Source of the DNA: an uncultured Clostridia bacterium
GTDB lineage: Bacteria; Bacillota; Clostridia; UBA1381
Assembly: GCA_959602045.1 (NCBI GenBank)
Contig: CAUGRT010000061.1
Span: 1 to 8,556, forward strand
DNA length: 8,556 nt
Reading direction: 5' to 3'
The translations under genes were made by a program, and so were the position numbers. Shown here piece after piece: positions 6,552-8,556 of this stretch; position 1 is the stretch's first letter, and every line of letters starts with the position of its first letter. A model generated the notes under the pieces. The model searched no databases. It worked only from the letters and a program-made list of their open reading frames with translations, and was not told the DNA's origin.

Positions 6552-8161
6552 TTTTTATCGGGAATAACCTCATTTTGCGGAGTAAATTCGCCGATAAAGT
6601 TAAAAACAATCTGTACCTTTTGAGTTCTGTGTCCACTTAATTTATCGGGTGCGTGAACAATAATTTTCTTTATAAATTCATTAACAACGGTCGGTGTTAA
6701 TTCTTTAATGCCGACATATTTTTGCACGATTTCATAAAACTGTTTAAAGTCAAGTTCTCGGCTTTCAAACTCGCTTGTTTCCTCCTCGAAAACCGTAACT
6801 TGTTTTTGTAATTCCTGTTGTTCGTTTTCGTATTCCGCAGACAGTTTCAAAAATCGTTCGTGTGAAATTGCACCGGATATATCGTCCTCATAAATTCGCT
6901 TGAAAATTTTGTCAAGTTCCGATATTCTTTTCTTGAATTTTACTATCTGTTTTTTCTTATTTTTCATCTCTTTTGACTGCTCGTCAAGCCGTTGTTTTGC
7001 AACTAAATTAAAAAATTCATCTGCATTATCATACATCATTGCGGTAATTGTAAAAATCTGATTTAATACAATTTTCTTTAACGTTTCCTCACGGATATAA
7101 TGAGCGGAACAGTCGCCTGTATTGCTTTTATACCTTGAACATCTGTAATGGTCTTGCGTGCTGTTAAAATTCTTGCAAGTGGAAAAATGCAACTTGTTGC
7201 CGCAGTCTGCACAGAATATCAATCCCGAAAACATACCTTGTTTATTGGTCTTTGTGTGTCGTCTTTTGTTCTGTCGTAATTCCTGCACCCGTTCCCATTG
7301 TTCTTTTGAAATAATAGGTTCTTGAGTGTCATAGAAAATCGCCCAATTTTCTTTTGGATTTTGTAACTGTTTTTTCAATTTGTATGATTTTCTGTATGTC
7401 TTAAAATTTACGGTACAGCCTATGTATTCCATTCGTTCCAAAATGTGAATGACAGAGTTAGTATTCCACATATACGGATTGTCGGGAATGGGTTTTCCAT
7501 TTGCTTGTGCATAGTATGATGTTGTTGTCAATACTTTTTCATTTCTTAAAATTTTTGCAATTTGTGACGGTCCTTTTCCGCCGATACATAAATCATAAAT
7601 TTTTCTGACCACTTCCGCCGCAGGCTCATCAATTATCCATTGCTTTTTGTTTTCTGGATTTTTCATATAACCGAAAATCGGATTGCCCAAATGCTCTCCG
7701 GACATTCCCTTGGACTTAAACACCGCACGGATTTTTTTGCTTGTATCTTTCGCATAAAAATCATTAAACAAATTGCGAAACGGTGTAAAATCATTATCAC
7801 CTTTCAAACTGTCAACTCCGTCATTGATTGAGATTAAACGAACATCATTATCGGGGAAAAATATCTCCGAAAAATATCCGACTTTGAGATAATCACGCCC
7901 AAGTCTTGACATATCCTTAACGATAACCGTTTTGACCTTCCCGCCTTCAATATCGTTTATCATTTCCTTAAAAGACGGTCTTTCAAAATTCGTACCACTC
8001 CACCCGTCGTCAATATAAAATTTAGGGTTGGGGTGTTGATTGTCGTTTGCGTATTTTCCTAAAATTGCTTTTTGATTTATGATACTGTTGCTGTCGCCGT
8101 CCAATGCGTCTTCTTGCGAAAGTCTGCAATACAGAGCGGTAATTGTATCGGGCTTATTCAT
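6527..8161 (-). CDS. Large serine recombinase (TnpX-type transposase/integrase)
   Basis: This 544-residue enzyme cuts and rejoins DNA through a serine-DNA link to excise and insert a mobile element. The resolvase domain (about 5-150) has YCRLS with catalytic Ser15, DDGWSGTNFERPSF (51-64), and DMSRLGRD (83-90). A recombinase domain follows (about 158-290), then a zinc ribbon with Cys317, Cys320, Cys341 and Cys351. A charged coiled coil (about 385-470) and a C-terminal DUF4368-like region (about 475-530) complete the order usual for TnpX relatives. No frameshift or missing key residue is seen, so it should be active. The start is ATG at 8161, nine bases after GGAGG at 8171-8175; an ATG at 8182 lies upstream of that site. 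It overlaps the TnpW-like gene by eight bases. Its AT-rich, A-ending codons differ from the fab genes, which suggests transfer. Confidence 0.93.
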   Translation of the reverse strand: MNKPDTITALYCRLSQEDALDGDSNSIINQKAILGKYANDNQHPNPKFYIDDGWSGTNFERPSFKEMINDIEGGKVKTVIVKDMSRLGRDYLKVGYFSEIFFPDNDVRLISINDGVDSLKGDNDFTPFRNLFNDFYAKDTSKKIRAVFKSKGMSGEHLGNPIFGYMKNPENKKQWIIDEPAAEVVRKIYDLCIGGKGPSQIAKILRNEKVLTTTSYYAQANGKPIPDNPYMWNTNSVIHILERMEYIGCTVNFKTYRKSYKLKKQLQNPKENWAIFYDTQEPIISKEQWERVQELRQNKRRHTKTNKQGMFSGLIFCADCGNKLHFSTCKNFNSTQDHYRCSRYKSNTGDCSAHYIREETLKKIVLNQIFTITAMMYDNADEFFNLVAKQRLDEQSKEMKNKKKQIVKFKKRISELDKIFKRIYEDDISGAISHERFLKLSAEYENEQQELQKQVTVFEEETSEFESRELDFKQFYEIVQKYVGIKELTPTVVNEFIKKIIVHAPDKLSGHRTQKVQIVFNFIGEFTPQNEVIPDKKEIPQDYF

Positions 8162-8390
8162 TATCAAATTCCTCCTTTTCATCGCCCGACAAAACAGAGT
8201 GTATATTTAAATTATACCGTGCTTTTTCCGAATTGTCAGCCCCTCTTGTTTCAAGTTTTTCGGAAAGCATTAAACGAATGATTTTATTGTTCAATGTTTC
8301 CGTTCCCGAAAATGAAGTTTCAACCTCATAAATCGTACCGCCGATTTTGTAATTTGTTATGTAGCTGCCGTTATTTTCTTTCTTATCCAA
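8154..8390 (-). CDS. tnpW: TnpW-family small transposon protein
   Basis: This short acidic protein has the pattern of the TnpW family, a small protein found beside TnpX-type recombinases. The key run is KIGGTIYEVETSFSGTETL (residues 15-33), followed by KIIRLMLSEK. Its molecular role is not established; it might help or regulate the recombinase. The likely start is TTG at 8388-8390 (78 residues), since AGAAAGGA at 8401-8408 is ten bases upstream. Another TTG at 8409-8411 would give 85 residues but has no ribosome site. The family core ends near residue 45, and the remaining tail of about 30 polar residues is longer than I expect for TnpW. The stop lies within the recombinase start (ATGAATAA), which suggests translational coupling. 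Confidence 0.65.
   Translation of the reverse strand: MDKKENNGSYITNYKIGGTIYEVETSFSGTETLNNKIIRLMLSEKLETRGADNSEKARYNLNIHSVLSGDEKEEFDNE
8171..8175 (-). promoter_or_regulatory. Ribosome binding site of the recombinase
   Basis: GGAGG on the minus strand lies nine bases before the ATG at 8161 and inside the 3' end of the small upstream gene. It rules out the earlier ATG at 8182, which would place the site within the coding region. Confidence 0.75.
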
Positions 8391-8400
8391 TCCTATCAAA

Positions 8401-8408
8401 TCCTTTCT
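8401..8408 (-). promoter_or_regulatory. Ribosome binding site deciding the TnpW-like start
   Basis: AGAAAGGA on the minus strand is ten bases before the TTG at 8390. There is no ATG in frame between this site and the family core, so a TTG start is the best reading. Confidence 0.5.
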
Positions 8409-8417
8409 CAAAAGTGA

Positions 8418-8556
8418 TTAAAAGTTGAGTAGCAAGCAAAGCGAATGAGTACCCATTCACGAAAAATCAAATTTATATCTGCTTGCCATTCTTACATAAT
8501 AGTGGAAATGTCAATAAAAGTGCAGTCGAAATTTACCCCAAATTTCTGAAACTACT
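8418..8556. other. Non-coding region upstream of the TnpW-like gene
   Basis: No gene is visible from the in-frame stop at 8418 to the window edge. It contains GCAAGCA (8432-8438) and its inverted copy TGCTTGC (8480-8486), and between them GAATG (8443-8447) opposing CATTC (8454-8458). At 8528-8546, GAAATTT and AAATTTC form a 7-bp stem with a five-base loop. A minus-strand TATAAA at 8472-8477 could be a -10 with only a poor -35 (TTATGT, 8494-8499) 16 bases upstream. The region may hold the promoter of the TnpW-recombinase pair and recombinase-binding sites. Confidence 0.4.
8493..8517. repeat. Right copy of imperfect direct repeat flanking the recombinase module
   Basis: GTGGAAATGTCAATA at 8502-8516 resembles 6432-6447, in the same orientation, 2069 bases away when the shared GTCAATA is aligned. 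The minus strand reads TTGACA here (8509-8514), as the left copy reads TTGACT. Unlike the left copy it has no good -10 at the right spacing. Confidence 0.35.

Larger units (their letters stand above)
6446..8556. mobile_element. Serine-recombinase mobile element (ends not resolved)
   Basis: A complete large serine recombinase and a TnpW-like gene form an AT-rich block next to chromosomal genes of higher GC. This pairing is typical of transposons and integrative elements of clostridia. The left end must lie between the hydrolase promoter (6445) and the recombinase stop (6527). The right end is either near 8510, if the flanking direct repeat is real, giving an element of about 2.07 kb, or beyond the window. 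In the second case the recombinase would be the terminal gene of a larger element, reading outward. Confidence 0.6.

Noticed and set aside
8486..8514. TTGACA on the minus strand at 8509-8514 as the promoter of the TnpW-recombinase pair
   Set aside because: At 17 bases the -10 would be GAATGG, and the nearer TATGTA is only 10 bases away, so no normal promoter is formed.

Overview
The window looks like chromosomal DNA of a low-to-mid GC Gram-positive bacterium of the class Clostridia; the genus cannot be told from the sequence. Three things point there. The fatty-acid synthesis cluster has a Firmicutes-type order (fapR-plsX-fabH-fabK-fabD-fabG) under a FapR operator. The enoyl reductase is the FMN enzyme FabK rather than FabI. 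A large serine recombinase of the TnpX type, with a TnpW-like partner, lies nearby. Every gene I can support is on the minus strand.

Region 1 (about 5480 down to 1) is a tightly packed fatty-acid and phospholipid operon. A sigma-A-like promoter at 5450-5478 is followed at once by a near-perfect 17-bp FapR palindrome at 5420-5436. Then come fapR (TTG start), plsX, fabH, fabK, fabD and fabG, with gaps of 13 to 45 bases and a ribosome site before each gene. FabD makes malonyl-ACP, FabH starts chains, FabG and FabK perform the two reductions, and PlsX passes the finished acyl chain to phospholipid synthesis. FapR senses malonyl-CoA and controls the set. acpP, fabF, fabZ and the acc genes are not present and probably lie beyond the left edge. 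An 11-bp perfect inverted repeat follows fabG.

Region 2 (about 5581-6445) is a single metallo-beta-lactamase-fold hydrolase gene of unknown substrate. It has its own clear promoter at 6417-6445.

Region 3 (about 6446-8556) is AT-rich accessory DNA. It holds a complete 544-residue large serine recombinase and, overlapping its start, a small TnpW-family protein. This is the end of, or the whole core of, a mobile element inserted just upstream of the hydrolase promoter. An imperfect 25-28 bp direct repeat (6421-6448 and 8493-8517) flanks the module and might mark its ends, but the evidence is weak. The right edge at 8556 cuts this region. I saw no rRNA, tRNA, CRISPR array or clearly new defence system; the least ordinary material is the boundary of the recombinase module and the altered ligand pocket of FapR.
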